A stretch of DNA of 64,000 bases from Candidatus Binatia bacterium (GTDB lineage: Bacteria; Desulfobacterota; Binatia; HRBIN30). The stretch covers positions 155,524 through 219,523 of the forward strand of contig JAKLJW010000003.1 in assembly GCA_023150935.1 (NCBI GenBank), given 5' to 3'. The notes below the pieces were generated by a model that saw nothing but the letters and a program-made list of their open reading frames with translations, had not been told where the DNA came from and made no database searches. The translations under genes and the position numbers were made by a program. Positions within the stretch are counted from its first letter, which is position 1, and each line of letters opens with the position of its first letter. Shown here piece by piece: positions 7,881 through 15,889 of the stretch.

Positions 7881-9134
7881 CTACGACGTGACCGACGGCG
7901 TCGGCGGCGGCGTCGGGCGGCGCGTCGGATTCCGCGTCGGTCGACGCGGCGTGCGGCGACGACGCGCTTCCTGGATCAGGCCGGGGTCTTCCTCGCCGGC
8001 GGCGAATGCGGGATCGTCGCTCCCCGTACTGGGCACCGCCCCGGTCGCCGGCTGGACCAGTAACAACGAACCCGCCAGCAATACCCCGGCGATCACCGTA
8101 CACAGATGCTGCATCGCCCGGCGCTTCCGGCCGCGTGCAACGGCTACGGCCCCAACCGCGAGGAGGAGCAGCGCCGCCGCGAGAATCATGCGATCGGACA
8201 TCGCCGGCACCGCCGCACCCTGACTGACCCGCACGTCATCGATGATCGCGCCCGAATCCATGCAAGCGTCGCCACCGTCGTCGCCCACGTAGAACGTCAC
8301 CCGCCACACACCCGGGCTCGGGATGGGCACGACGGTCGTCTGGAACGGCGTCCGGCCCTGATCGCCGTAAAAACAATCCGCCGGACCGCCGGGCGGGTCG
8401 GTTATCACTTCGTACGTCGACGTGTCGAAGTTGGCGAACGGAATGTACTCGAACGTCCCCGTGTAGGACTGGTTGAACGGATTACCGTTGGGGTTGCCGG
8501 CGGTCAGGCCCAACACCTGGATGTCCGGACCCGGCGGGTTGACGGGCGTCAGTACGACGTGAAGGTCGTCGTGGAACTCGTCGGGGCGTTCGCTGTTCAA
8601 ATAGCTCCACACAAACGAGAGCCTCGCCGGCACCTGTGTGACGACGAACTCCTGCGAGATGCTCGTGGTATCGAACTCGATGTACGGGCAGGACATGCAC
8701 GGTCCGGGGCAGATGAAGTCGGGGTCCGTGCTGTCGTTGCAGTCGCTATCGACGTTGGTCGGCGGGTTGCGCTGCACCATCCGCGTAATGGGACAGACCT
8801 GCGGGTCGATGATGTCCATGCAGGGCAGCTCGGTACCCCCGGGGGTCGACGAGATGAATCCCATAAAGACCCCGCTGGGCGGAAGGACGCCCGGCTGGAT
8901 AGCGCCGTCGCGGAAGAAGTCGTCGCCGGTGAGCACCTGGGCGCCCACCATCTTGTCGCCTCCACCCTCATCGAGCGGCGCCGTGGCCTGGTGCAACAGC
9001 ACCGTCCACCCCGTAAAGTCGCCGGTCTCGAAATCGCCGTTGACGATTCCCTGAGCGGCAACCAGAACGGGTGCCGCCAGTATCGCCGCCAACCCGAGCG
9101 CCGCCGCCCTCAACATCGTCCGAATTCCCTTCAT
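7881..9134 (-). CDS. Secreted protein with internal CTERM-like anchor and Pro/Arg/Thr tail
   Basis: A 417-residue protein with a clear signal peptide (MKGIRTMLRAAALGLAAILA...LVAAQ) followed by GIVNGDFETGDFTGW, the opening of a beta-sandwich domain common in surface proteins with PEP-CTERM-type tails. Several Cys pairs lie at about 105-150. Near residues 311-342 comes VPAMSDRMILAAALLLLAVG and an Arg-rich stop, much like an IPTL-CTERM/exosortase sorting signal. The frame then continues with MQHLCTVIAGVLLAGSLLLV and a low-complexity RRTPRRPTRNPTRRP tail. The continuation resembles a second small secreted protein fused in frame. It lies in the polysaccharide operon before the BY-kinase. Function is not known. 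Confidence 0.65.
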   Translation of the reverse strand: MKGIRTMLRAAALGLAAILAAPVLVAAQGIVNGDFETGDFTGWTVLLHQATAPLDEGGGDKMVGAQVLTGDDFFRDGAIQPGVLPPSGVFMGFISSTPGGTELPCMDIIDPQVCPITRMVQRNPPTNVDSDCNDSTDPDFICPGPCMSCPYIEFDTTSISQEFVVTQVPARLSFVWSYLNSERPDEFHDDLHVVLTPVNPPGPDIQVLGLTAGNPNGNPFNQSYTGTFEYIPFANFDTSTYEVITDPPGGPADCFYGDQGRTPFQTTVVPIPSPGVWRVTFYVGDDGGDACMDSGAIIDDVRVSQGAAVPAMSDRMILAAALLLLAVGAVAVARGRKRRAMQHLCTVIAGVLLAGSLLLVQPATGAVPSTGSDDPAFAAGEEDPGLIQEARRRRTPRRPTRNPTRRPTPPPTPSVTS

Positions 9135-9197
9135 AGCCTTCCTCCCCGGAACGTCCTGTCGACATCCCTCTTAACGTACCGTGCCAGCTTCACCTGC

Positions 9198-11627
9198 TCA
9201 CGCCTGCTGCTGCGAGTTACCGTAATATCCGTAGTATCCACCGTGGTAGTGCCGGTAATAGTAGTACGACGACCCGCCACGCTTCACGTCTACCGAATTG
9301 AGGACGACACCGAGCACACGCGCCCGCACTGCATCGAGGTGCGACAGGGCTTTACCCACAACGTCGCGGCCCCATTCGCTGGCCTTGACCACGACCACGA
9401 CCCCGTCGGTCTTGGTTGCCATTACCACACTATCGGTCACAGGCAAAATGGGCGGCGAGTCCACAAGTACAAAATCGAAGTTCTCCGAAAGCGTCGCCAA
9501 AACCTCGTTCATGACCGCAGAACCCACCAGTTCGGCCGGATTCGGCGGCGGCGGTCCGGCGGGGAGCACGTAGAGACCAAAGCGGCTCCGATCGCCGTTC
9601 TTGCCGCTGAGCATCGGGGAGCGCACGACGGCGTCCGCCAACTCGCACTGTCCCGTGAGCACGTTACTGAGACCAGGCTCGCTGGGAACCTTGAGCGGTT
9701 GATGGCACGACGGATGACGCATATCCGCGTCGATGACGCACACATTGGACCCGCTCATGGCGAGACTGACGGCGAGATTGATCGTCGTTACCGTCTTCCC
9801 CTCCGACGCCTGACTGCTGGTCACGAGCACGGTCTTCGGGGGATTGCCCGGGCTGGAGAACAGGATATTGGTCCGGATGCTGCGATACGCCTCACTGATC
9901 ACCGATCCCGGGTTGGTTACCGTAACCACCTGCCGCCCGCCGCCGCTGCCGTTACCGTGACCGCCTTCATTGCCGTTGCCGTCACCCACCGCCGGCGCTT
10001 CCAGGGCGGGCTTACCGTAGGCCGGAATCTGCAACACCCGCTGAAAATCGGGAATGACCCCGAGCGAAGGCAGGTGCAGCCACTCGGCAATGTCCTCCGG
10101 CGTGTGAATGCGGGTATCGAGGCGGTCCAGCAGAATGGCGCCGAAAGCGCCGGCCATCAACCCCAGAAACAGCCCCATCGCGAGGTTGCGCTTCGTCTTG
10201 GGAAACGTCGGCACCCGCGGCACCACGGCCCGGTCCACCAGATTGACTCCGGTCCACCGGAACCCGTTGGTCAGCAGGTCCTGTTCCTTGGCCTGGCTGA
10301 GGAGCGTGTTGTAGAGTTCCTGGTTGCTCTCGACGTCGCGCTGCAAGATCAGCATCTGAACCAGCAACTTGTCCTCGTTGCTCGCCGCGGCACTGACCTT
10401 TTCGAAGTTCTGCCGCAGCTCGGCTTCCTTGGCGAGCGCCGCATCGAGGGTCGTGCGCATTTGTTCGCGGGCCTGGGATCCCGCTTCGCGCAGGCGCTGA
10501 TCGAGAGCTGCGATCCGGGAACGCAGCGCCGCCATGTCGGGGTGGTTGGCCCCGTACTCGCGTTGATTTGCCTGGTGCTTGGCTTTGAGACCCGACAGCT
10601 CGTCGCGCATCGTCTGCAAGCCGGGGTCGGGCAACGTCCCGGCGAGGGCCTCGGGGCTCATTGCCTGCGCGTTGCGGTAGTTGGCCTCGGCGACGATCCG
10701 CTCGCCCTGCGCCTTGGTCAGCAGTTCGTTGAGCTGCTGCAACGAGGCGCGCGTGATCGTGGTGTTGTCTTTGGGCAGGTGCAGGATGCCGTTCTCGCGC
10801 TGGAAATCGTTGAGGGTCTGGCGCGAGGTTTCCAGCTTGGTCCGCACGTCTTCCAGTTGCTGGCGGACGTAGCTGTTGGCGTCGCTCATCGACAGGGCGC
10901 GGGTTTGTTCGTCCATGTCCATGAACGCCTTCGCGTGCGCATTGGCGATACGTGCCGCGGTGGTGGGATCGGGATGGACGGCGACGATATCGGCCAGCGA
11001 GGTGGCCCGCACGGGGCTGATCCCCACGTGATCGTAGTAGGCGTTGATGACGTCGAGACCGACGCCCTCCCATTCGGAGGGCGCATTGACGTCGTCGGGT
11101 TCCTCTCGTTCTTCGTCGCCGCCGACGGTCGCCCGCATCCGCGACACCACTGCCGCCCAGGCGGTACCGCTCAGGCTCGGGGTGCCGGGGTCCACCGCGG
11201 CATGATCGAAGTAGGCCACGCCCTGGGCGCGCAGGCTGTTGACGGCGCGCGCCGCGAGCACCTTTGTCGTGAGCAACCGAGTTGCCAGGGTCGGAGGTAT
11301 CGACTCCACCCGCGGAAACCTGACGACCTCCTTGCCGGGTGGCGTCGATTGCTTGAACTCGATGGTCGACTGCGCCGTGTACAGCTTCACCTGACGCAGC
11401 GTATACGCCGCCGACAGACCCAGCCCGAGGAGTGCCGCCGCCAGCAGCAGAAAGCGGCGGCCGTACAGAAGTCTCCAGTAATAGTGCAATGCATCCTGAC
11501 TCGACGACACGCCGCGACGAGGCAGGGCCGACAGATCCGGCCCGTCGTCCGGCGGCAACACCTCGACGTGCGCTGGTCCGCCCCGATATTCGACCCGTCG
11601 CATCTGCATCCTTCTTCCTCTACCCAA
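9198..11627 (-). CDS. Polysaccharide chain-length regulator / tyrosine autokinase (Wzc/ExoP type)
   Basis: An 809-residue inner-membrane BY-kinase. A short N-terminal cytoplasmic stretch is followed by a transmembrane helix (about 55-75), a Wzz domain and long periplasmic coiled coil (about 80-465), and a second helix (LAMGLFLGLMAGAFGAILL). The C-terminal kinase has Walker A in SEGKTVTTI (Lys about 611), Walker A' VCVIDADMRHP and Walker B LVDSPPILPV. The tail is the Tyr cluster SYYYYRHYHGGYYGYYG, the usual autophosphorylation site. With the Wza-type exporter just upstream it would control polymer length and export. Met7 or Met9 are alternative starts. Confidence 0.93.
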   Translation of the reverse strand: MGRGRRMQMRRVEYRGGPAHVEVLPPDDGPDLSALPRRGVSSSQDALHYYWRLLYGRRFLLLAAALLGLGLSAAYTLRQVKLYTAQSTIEFKQSTPPGKEVVRFPRVESIPPTLATRLLTTKVLAARAVNSLRAQGVAYFDHAAVDPGTPSLSGTAWAAVVSRMRATVGGDEEREEPDDVNAPSEWEGVGLDVINAYYDHVGISPVRATSLADIVAVHPDPTTAARIANAHAKAFMDMDEQTRALSMSDANSYVRQQLEDVRTKLETSRQTLNDFQRENGILHLPKDNTTITRASLQQLNELLTKAQGERIVAEANYRNAQAMSPEALAGTLPDPGLQTMRDELSGLKAKHQANQREYGANHPDMAALRSRIAALDQRLREAGSQAREQMRTTLDAALAKEAELRQNFEKVSAAASNEDKLLVQMLILQRDVESNQELYNTLLSQAKEQDLLTNGFRWTGVNLVDRAVVPRVPTFPKTKRNLAMGLFLGLMAGAFGAILLDRLDTRIHTPEDIAEWLHLPSLGVIPDFQRVLQIPAYGKPALEAPAVGDGNGNEGGHGNGSGGGRQVVTVTNPGSVISEAYRSIRTNILFSSPGNPPKTVLVTSSQASEGKTVTTINLAVSLAMSGSNVCVIDADMRHPSCHQPLKVPSEPGLSNVLTGQCELADAVVRSPMLSGKNGDRSRFGLYVLPAGPPPPNPAELVGSAVMNEVLATLSENFDFVLVDSPPILPVTDSVVMATKTDGVVVVVKASEWGRDVVGKALSHLDAVRARVLGVVLNSVDVKRGGSSYYYYRHYHGGYYGYYGNSQQQA

Positions 11628-11633
11628 CCCTCG

Positions 11634-12869
11634 TTAGATCACCGACACCGCCCCGCCGATGGTGAAACGCACGATCGTCGTCACCGTGTAGTAGATCCCG
11701 TACAGCGCCTTCTTGGTCATCGTATACGGCACGTCGACCCGGTCGTTACGTTCCAGCAAGACGTCGGGCTCCTCGTGACTCTCGATGCGGTCAATGTCGA
11801 TCGTCCACGCCAGGCTTTCACCATTCGGGGTCGTGCGCACCAGGCGCACAGCGTTGCGGTTGGCCGGGTAAATGAACCCTCCCGCGCTGGCAATGAGCTG
11901 GGTCAGCGTCGTGCCGCGCGCCAGAGGATAAGAACCGACCTTCTCCACCTCGCCCTGAACGAGCGCGTTGCCGGCATCCGGCACAACGATCAGATCGCCA
12001 CCGCGCACGTACAACTCGGCAAGCTCGGTATTGGCCTCGCCGTGCGGCCCCTCCATACAAATGGGGACCATGCCTTTCTGGTTGGTCACGGATAAGTCCA
12101 CTCCGCCGCCGCGGGTGATCTGCAGACTGTCGCCAAGGACGGCTACGTCGGTGCCGGCGCCCTGCTCGACCGGACGGAAAAGGATGTAATTGCCGGCGCC
12201 CTGCGCCCCGGTCCCCTGGGACAGACCACCGGCCATCGACAGCACGTCGACGATGGAGTGCCGACCCTTGGACAACGAATGCAGGCCGGGCCTGTTCACC
12301 GCACCCAAAACGGCCACCTGCTGGCCTTGATAGTCCTTCAAGAAAACGCCGACGAGCGGGTCGTTGAGCACCTGCTCCCGCCGCAACTGCTCGGCGATCT
12401 TGCGGCGCGTCGCCGCCAGGCTGAGCCCCTTGACTTCAACCGGGTCGATCATCGGCACGGCGATGACCCCGCGGTCGTCGACGCGCGCCTCGGTCGAGAA
12501 ATCCCCGCCGCCGTCTGGCCGGTAATTATAAATGGTGATGGTCAGCAGGTCCCCGACGCCGACCGTGTAATCGGTGGTCTTCTGTTCGAGCGTCTGCCGA
12601 GCCGCGACGATCTGATCGATACGGGTCAGTGCGTCGGGCTGGCTGCAAGGATTATCCGGCCGCACCACTCCCGCAGTGGCGGCGACGGGGGTCTCCCCTT
12701 TCCCGGCACTGCACCCCCCCAACACAACCGCAACCGCCAGGGCCCCGATGAAGTACCTGCCGACGGTACAATACGACCTGCGACCGCCTCGGTTTCGCGC
12801 CGCGACCGTCTCCGTCAACACGTACCCAACAGGTGGGCGCCCTATCGCGAGCATAGCTTGCACTACCAT
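11634..12869 (-). CDS. Polysaccharide export outer-membrane lipoprotein (Wza type)
   Basis: From the start chosen here the product is 411 residues. A hydrophobic segment ends in the lipobox VLGGC, so the mature protein would be lipid-anchored. Then come the polysaccharide export domain (DYTVGVGDLLTITIYNY) and SLBB domains (VAVLGAVNRPGLHSL; LVQGEVEKVGSYPLARGTTL). The C-terminal hydrophobic helix may be the outer-membrane barrel helix of Wza. The frame is open to 13061, but that would run into the divergent phosphorylase gene; ATGs at 12908, 12869 and 12854 are all possible. It ends 6 bases before the BY-kinase region and is the first gene of the minus-strand export operon. Confidence 0.88.
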   Translation of the reverse strand: MVVQAMLAIGRPPVGYVLTETVAARNRGGRRSYCTVGRYFIGALAVAVVLGGCSAGKGETPVAATAGVVRPDNPCSQPDALTRIDQIVAARQTLEQKTTDYTVGVGDLLTITIYNYRPDGGGDFSTEARVDDRGVIAVPMIDPVEVKGLSLAATRRKIAEQLRREQVLNDPLVGVFLKDYQGQQVAVLGAVNRPGLHSLSKGRHSIVDVLSMAGGLSQGTGAQGAGNYILFRPVEQGAGTDVAVLGDSLQITRGGGVDLSVTNQKGMVPICMEGPHGEANTELAELYVRGGDLIVVPDAGNALVQGEVEKVGSYPLARGTTLTQLIASAGGFIYPANRNAVRLVRTTPNGESLAWTIDIDRIESHEEPDVLLERNDRVDVPYTMTKKALYGIYYTVTTIVRFTIGGAVSVI

Positions 12870-13046
12870 CGCGACATGCTTCGCTCCCCGCACCACACCG
12901 CGTCGCATGCCAAAAAAAAACCGCGGCCGGAGTCTACGAGAGGTAGACAGGGCTGTCAACGGGCAACACGGCAACCGGCCGGGGTGGAAATCGGCTCCCC
13001 CCGCCCCCTTGAACCCGCGATCCACGCAACGTAAGCACGGCGCACA

Positions 13047-15230
13047 ATGGCCAACGTCCATGGCGACCCCCCGGTTGGCGTCTCGCTACCGCACCGCGAC
13101 GGTCGGGGAGACCTCCTGCGCGCCACCCGCACCCTTGCCGAACGCCTGCCCGAACCGCTCGTGCCCCTGGCGCGCCTCGCTTACAACTACCGCTGGTCCT
13201 GGCGCCTGAACGGGGCTTCCGTCTTCCGCGAGATCCACCCCTCGATCTGGCGCCGCAGCGAACACAACCCGCGCTACGTCATCGAAGCCGTCGCCCCACA
13301 TCGCCTCGATGCGCTGGCCGGCGACGGCGCCTATGTCGCCCGCGTCGAGGCACTCGCGGCCGCGATCGACGCCGAACTGGCGGCACCCGCGGCCAATCTC
13401 GGCATCCAGGCGGAAAACCCGGTCGCCTATTTCTGCTCGGAGTTCGCCATCCACTGCTCCCTGCCGATCTACAGCGGCGGCCTCGGCGTTCTCGCCGGCG
13501 ATCTCCTGAAAGCCGCCTCCGACATGGCCCTACCGATGGTCGGCATCGGCTTGCTGTACCGCCAGGGCTACTTCCATCAGCGTATGGACCGCTGGGGCTG
13601 GCAGCACGAGTACTGGGTGAACACCAACTTCGAGCGCCTGCCGATGGTCCGCGTCACCGACGTCGACGGGACGCCCCTGAACGTCGACGTCGTCCTGCGC
13701 AAGCGCACCGTCAAAGTGAAGGTCTGGCGCGTCGATGTCGGCCGCGTACCGCTGTATCTCCTCGACACCGACCGCGAGGAAAATCACGTCATCGACCGCT
13801 GGATCACCTCGCGGCTTTACGTCGGCGACCGCCACACTCGCCTGGCCCAGTACGCCATTCTCGGCATCGCCGGAAACCGCGCCCTGCGCGCCATGGGAAT
13901 TCAGCCGAGCATCGTCCACATGAACGAAGGCCACGCCGCCCTCGGGCGCTTCGAACGTCTGCGCGAACAGATCGCCGCCGGCCATTCGGTCGAGGCGGCG
14001 CTGGCGATCGTGCGCCAGCCCAGCATCTTCACCACTCACACCCCCGTGGCCGCCGGCAACGAAGGCTACCGCGAGGACGAAATCGAAGCCGTGCTGGGCG
14101 ATTTTCTCGACCGTCTCGGGGCGCCGCGGACGATGGTCTTCGACCTCGGCCGTCTTCAGCCCGGCAACCGCGAGGAACCGGCCAGCATCACCCCGCTGGC
14201 CCTGCGGACCAGCCGCGCCTGCAACGCCGTATCCCGCCGGCACGGCGAAGTCGCACGCACCATGTGGCAGCCACTGTGGCCGGAACGCCCCGTCGATCGG
14301 GTCCCGATCGATCACGTCACCAACGGCGTCCATACGCTGACGTGGATGGGCGGGCGCATGCAGGACCTCCTCGATCGCCACCTCGGCGCCAACTGGCGGC
14401 AACGCGAAGCCGACCCCAATCTGTGGGCCCGCATCGATGCCATTCCCGACGCGGAGTTGTGGTCGGTGCGCTGCGCGATGCGCGCCGACCTAGTCGAGTA
14501 CGCGCGCGAGCAGTCGATGCGCGACCGCCTTTCCCGCGGGGAACCGCCCGATTACGTCGAAGCCGCCGCCATGACCCTCGATGCCGGCACACTGACCGTC
14601 GGTTTCGCCCGCCGCATGGCCACGTACAAGCGATTTTATCTGCTCAGCCGCAGCCCCGAGCGCGGCCTGCGCCTGCTCGCCAACACGGCACACCCCATGC
14701 AGCTCCTGGTGGCCGGGAAGGCCCACCCCGAGGACCAGGACGCCAAGGACACCCTGCACAATTTCTTTCAGCTCAAGCATTCGCCACTGGTCGCCGGCCG
14801 CGTCGCCTTTATTGAAGACTACGATCTCCACAGCGCCCCGCGGATCATCGCGGGTGTCGACCTGTGGCTGAACCTTCCCCGCCCGCCGATGGAAGCCAGC
14901 GGTACCAGCGGCATGAAGGTTACCCTGAACGGCGGCATCAACCTGAGCGTTCTCGACGGCTGGTGGATCGAGGGCTACGACGGCGACAACGGATGGGCGA
15001 TTCAGTCGCCGGTCGCCGATCCCCAGGTTCAGGACGAACACGACGTCAACGCCCTTTTCGACCTCATGGAGCAGGAGGTCCTGCCGCTGTTCTACGACCG
15101 CGACGCCGACGGCATCCCGCGCGGCTGGGTGCGCCGCATCAAACGCGCCATGCGCACCCTGATCCCGCAGTTCACGGCCAACCGTATGCTGCAGGACTAC
15201 GTGAGGAAAATGTACGGACCGGGGGCTTAG
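13047..15230 (+). CDS. glgP: Alpha-glucan (glycogen/maltodextrin) phosphorylase
   Basis: A 727-residue GT35 enzyme that releases glucose 1-phosphate from alpha-1,4-glucans with pyridoxal phosphate. It is the short bacterial/archaeal type: an N-terminal DUF3417 region (LAYNYRWSWRLNGASVFREI, about 45-65), a catalytic core with FCSEFAIHCSLPIYSGGLG, HMNEGHAA and GFARRMATYKRF, and the PLP site EASGTSGMK with the Schiff-base Lys at 624. No good Shine-Dalgarno is seen before the ATG. It is a single gene, divergent from the polysaccharide export operon across about 180 bases and followed by a large inverted repeat that may end transcription. Confidence 0.93.
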   Translation: MANVHGDPPVGVSLPHRDGRGDLLRATRTLAERLPEPLVPLARLAYNYRWSWRLNGASVFREIHPSIWRRSEHNPRYVIEAVAPHRLDALAGDGAYVARVEALAAAIDAELAAPAANLGIQAENPVAYFCSEFAIHCSLPIYSGGLGVLAGDLLKAASDMALPMVGIGLLYRQGYFHQRMDRWGWQHEYWVNTNFERLPMVRVTDVDGTPLNVDVVLRKRTVKVKVWRVDVGRVPLYLLDTDREENHVIDRWITSRLYVGDRHTRLAQYAILGIAGNRALRAMGIQPSIVHMNEGHAALGRFERLREQIAAGHSVEAALAIVRQPSIFTTHTPVAAGNEGYREDEIEAVLGDFLDRLGAPRTMVFDLGRLQPGNREEPASITPLALRTSRACNAVSRRHGEVARTMWQPLWPERPVDRVPIDHVTNGVHTLTWMGGRMQDLLDRHLGANWRQREADPNLWARIDAIPDAELWSVRCAMRADLVEYAREQSMRDRLSRGEPPDYVEAAAMTLDAGTLTVGFARRMATYKRFYLLSRSPERGLRLLANTAHPMQLLVAGKAHPEDQDAKDTLHNFFQLKHSPLVAGRVAFIEDYDLHSAPRIIAGVDLWLNLPRPPMEASGTSGMKVTLNGGINLSVLDGWWIEGYDGDNGWAIQSPVADPQVQDEHDVNALFDLMEQEVLPLFYDRDADGIPRGWVRRIKRAMRTLIPQFTANRMLQDYVRKMYGPGA

Positions 15231-15251
15231 TATTGATGGGCACAATTACGG

Positions 15252-15403
15252 CGACGTATTCCGTACGACGCTTCCCGTTCGCCCCGAGTAGCCCCGTTTT
15301 CTCAGGGGCGTATCGAGGGGCAGCCTGGCGAGCGGCTTTGCGGCCCCGCCCCTCGATACGCCGCCGAAAAGATGGCGCTACTCGGGACGAACGGAATACG
15401 TCG
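15252..15403. repeat. Large cruciform repeat B, copy 1
   Basis: Nested inverted repeats. The outer arms are CGACGTATTCCGT (15252-15264) and ACGGAATACGTCG (15391-15403). Next come CCGTTCGCCCCGAGTAG (from 15275) and CTACTCGGGACGAACGG (15378-15394), then GTATCGAGGGG and CCCCTCGATAC. Related copies are at 21917-22031 and 58319-58500. It begins 22 bases after the phosphorylase stop. Confidence 0.75.
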
Positions 15404-15583
15404 CCGGACTAATGAACCGGAGTACTTAGCCCCAATCCCGGTCAGTCGAGCGTCGCGAACCGAAAGCGATTCCGATTCCGATACCGACCCCGACTCCGAT
15501 CGGTCGCGGCCGAACACCGCGCGGGGGTATATTCAAGAGATCGGCCTCAGGCCGTTGCAAGCGCGGGCGGACGTCCGCAACCC

Positions 15584-15655
15584 ATTGCGGATTGCGGAAT
15601 GCGGATTGCGGAACTCATGAATCCGTCGTCCGCAATCCGAAATCCGCGTTCCGAA
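15584..15655. repeat. Imperfect inverted repeat rich in GCGGATTGCGG
   Basis: The left arm holds tandem ATTGCGG/AATGCGG units (15584-15613). The right arm (15627-15655) is its approximate complement, TCCGCAATCCG...CGCGTTCCG. A shorter related stretch lies near 3355-3400. The rest of 15404-15791 carries no recognisable gene, only some AG/CT-rich simple sequence around 15470-15510. Confidence 0.5.
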
Positions 15656-15791
15656 ATTCTTCGCACCATGCGACGAACTCGCGAACTGGTAGCTCGGGGC
15701 GACCGGTATCGATCGAGTTGCGCGACTGTCGTCCGCATCAAAGCGGGCCCCCTCGGATTCACAAATAATCCAAGCGAGCCCCGTCGACCTC

Positions 15792-15887
15792 AAGACCTCA
15801 AGACCCCAAGACCCCAAGACCCCAAGACCTCAAGACCCCAAGACCCCAAGACCTCAAGACCCCAAGACCTCAAGACCCCAAGACCCC
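15792..15887. repeat. 8-bp tandem array, 12 units
   Basis: Twelve head-to-tail copies of AAGACCCC or AAGACCTC in perfect 8-base phase. The array ends 2 bases before the stop codon complement of the YhaN-like gene at 15890. There are no spacers, so it is a microsatellite and not a CRISPR array. Confidence 0.9.
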
Positions 15888-15889
15888 CC

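Noticed and set aside
8106..12095. A 1329-codon open frame on the plus strand
   Set aside because: It is antisense to the secreted-protein, BY-kinase and Wza genes. It has no family motif and is His/Arg-rich, as expected of the opposite strand of high-GC genes.
12870..13061. N-terminal extension of the Wza-like protein up to 13061
   Set aside because: It would overlap the start of the divergent phosphorylase gene and adds non-family sequence far before the lipobox.
15792..15887. Possible CRISPR array
   Set aside because: The units are 8 bases and directly adjacent, with no unique spacers.
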